From NCBI GenBank assembly GCA_903859795.1, contig CAIOOC010000181.1:1-6070 (forward strand): a stretch of DNA of 6,070 bases, read 5' to 3'. Of this stretch, positions 5,323 to 6,070 are shown in pieces. Positions within the stretch are counted from its first letter, which is position 1, and each line of letters starts with the position of its first letter. A program made the translations under genes and the position numbers. The notes under the pieces were generated by a model. It did no database searches. It worked only from the letters and a program-made list of their open reading frames with translations, and was not told the DNA's origin. The stretch comes from an uncultured Bacteroidia bacterium. GTDB lineage: Bacteria > Bacteroidota > Bacteroidia > Bacteroidales > Prolixibacteraceae.

Positions 5323-6070
5323 ATGAACATAAAACAAAAACTCTACCAATACAAATCGGAAGGCAGGGCGATCCTTGCAGCAAATTTTTACAATTTCGAA
5401 ACGCTGTCAGGGATTCTGCAGGCTGCGCATGAGCTGAATGAACCGATTATGCTTCAGCTATCAGAAAGTTCGATCAGGTATCTGGGTCTTCATGTTGCCA
5501 CAAAACTTGCACGGGCAGCGATGGAACAGTATGAGGTTGAAGGGTGGCTTCATCTCGATCACGGGGGGTCACCTGAAATTGCAGAAGCTTGTCTTAAGGC
5601 AGGATTTGACAGTGTTATGATTGATGGGAGCGAAAAACCGATTGATGAAAATATCAGGATCACACGTCAGGTTGTTGAAATGGCTGCCTTGTATGGGGCC
5701 CATGTTGAAGCCGAACTTGGATTTATTCCCAAACTTGGGCAGGAGGGCGACAATGACGGATTTACCTCTCCGCAGCAGGCATATGATTTTATTGCTGCCA
5801 CAAACGTAGATTCCCTTGCTGTTGCCATTGGAACTGCCCATGGTTTTTATAAAGAAGAGCCCAAACTTGACCTGGAAAGGTTAAGCAGGATAGCTGCAAT
5901 TACTCCAATACCACTGGTTCTGCACGGTGGTTCAGGAATACCCGATCAGATGCTTCGAAATGCAATACAAAGGGGAATAACGAAAGTCAATCTCGCCACA
6001 GATTCGAAAAATGCTTTTATGAAAGAACTCAAAAAAGCTCTTTTCAGTACTGATGAAATAGATCTGCGCA
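5323..6070 (+). CDS. kbaY: Class II ketose-bisphosphate aldolase (tagatose-1,6-bisphosphate aldolase, KbaY/GatY type), 3' end cut by window
   Basis: The frame is open for 249 codons plus one base to the window edge; by comparison with KbaY/GatY (about 285 residues) some 35 residues are missing. The class II zinc aldolase motifs are all present: LHLDHGGS (76-83, with catalytic Asp79 and zinc ligand His80), GFDSVMIDGS (94-103), VEAELG (128-133), VAIGTAHG (167-174, zinc ligand His173), VLHGGSGIP (199-207, zinc ligand His201) and the phosphate-site KVNLATD (221-227). The loop between ELG and the SPQQA segment is about four residues shorter than in E. coli KbaY, and the zinc motif reads LDHG instead of LDHH. 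The reaction would be tagatose-1,6-bisphosphate (or fructose-1,6-bisphosphate) to dihydroxyacetone phosphate and glyceraldehyde-3-phosphate. The motifs do not separate tagatose from fructose specificity; the agaS/kbaZ context favours tagatose. The ATG at 5323 is 13 bp after the kinase stop; an ATG at 5306 is out of frame. Confidence 0.88.
   Translation, partial: MNIKQKLYQYKSEGRAILAANFYNFETLSGILQAAHELNEPIMLQLSESSIRYLGLHVATKLARAAMEQYEVEGWLHLDHGGSPEIAEACLKAGFDSVMIDGSEKPIDENIRITRQVVEMAALYGAHVEAELGFIPKLGQEGDNDGFTSPQQAYDFIAATNVDSLAVAIGTAHGFYKEEPKLDLERLSRIAAITPIPLVLHGGSGIPDQMLRNAIQRGITKVNLATDSKNAFMKELKKALFSTDEIDLR

Overview
The window looks like a chromosomal sugar-catabolism locus of a member of the Bacteroidota. 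Three things point there: two strong matches to the Bacteroidetes promoter (-7 box TAnnTTTG with a TTTG/TTTC-type -33 element), AT-rich leaders mostly without Shine-Dalgarno sequences, and a secreted esterase whose signal peptide ends in ..KAQK. The genus cannot be told from the sequence alone.

Layout. On the minus strand lie a secreted alpha/beta-hydrolase esterase (3' end cut by the left window edge) and, upstream of it, a DeoR-family repressor of the AgaR type. A divergent intergenic region of about 190 bp (1709-1900) separates the repressor from a tightly packed plus-strand operon. The operon is agaS (galactosamine-6-phosphate deaminase/isomerase), a GatZ/KbaZ-family protein, a PfkB-family sugar kinase, and a class II tagatose/fructose-bisphosphate aldolase of the KbaY/GatY type (3' end cut by the right edge). 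Spacings are a 1-bp overlap, 14 bp and 13 bp.

How it fits together. AgaS would turn galactosamine-6-phosphate into tagatose-6-phosphate and ammonia. A kinase would make tagatose-1,6-bisphosphate, and the aldolase would split it to dihydroxyacetone phosphate and glyceraldehyde-3-phosphate. This is the lower half of a GalNAc/galactosamine pathway. Uptake, GalNAc phosphorylation and deacetylation genes are not in the window.

The most interesting signal is regulatory. A 16-bp tandem repeat, CGAAAG-N4-(C/T)GAAAG, occurs at 1865-1880 beside the operon promoter. It occurs again, with 14 of 16 bases the same, at 865-880 in front of the esterase gene. On the other strand both read as tandem CTTTC, the repeat type known for E. 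coli AgaR. This suggests that the regulator controls both the catabolic operon and the secreted esterase. The two sites lie exactly 1000 bp apart on either side of the regulator gene, so a DNA loop is conceivable. The second point of interest is that a PfkB kinase and a GatZ-like protein sit together, which leaves the actual role of the GatZ-like protein open. I see no mobile element, RNA gene, CRISPR array or clear terminator.
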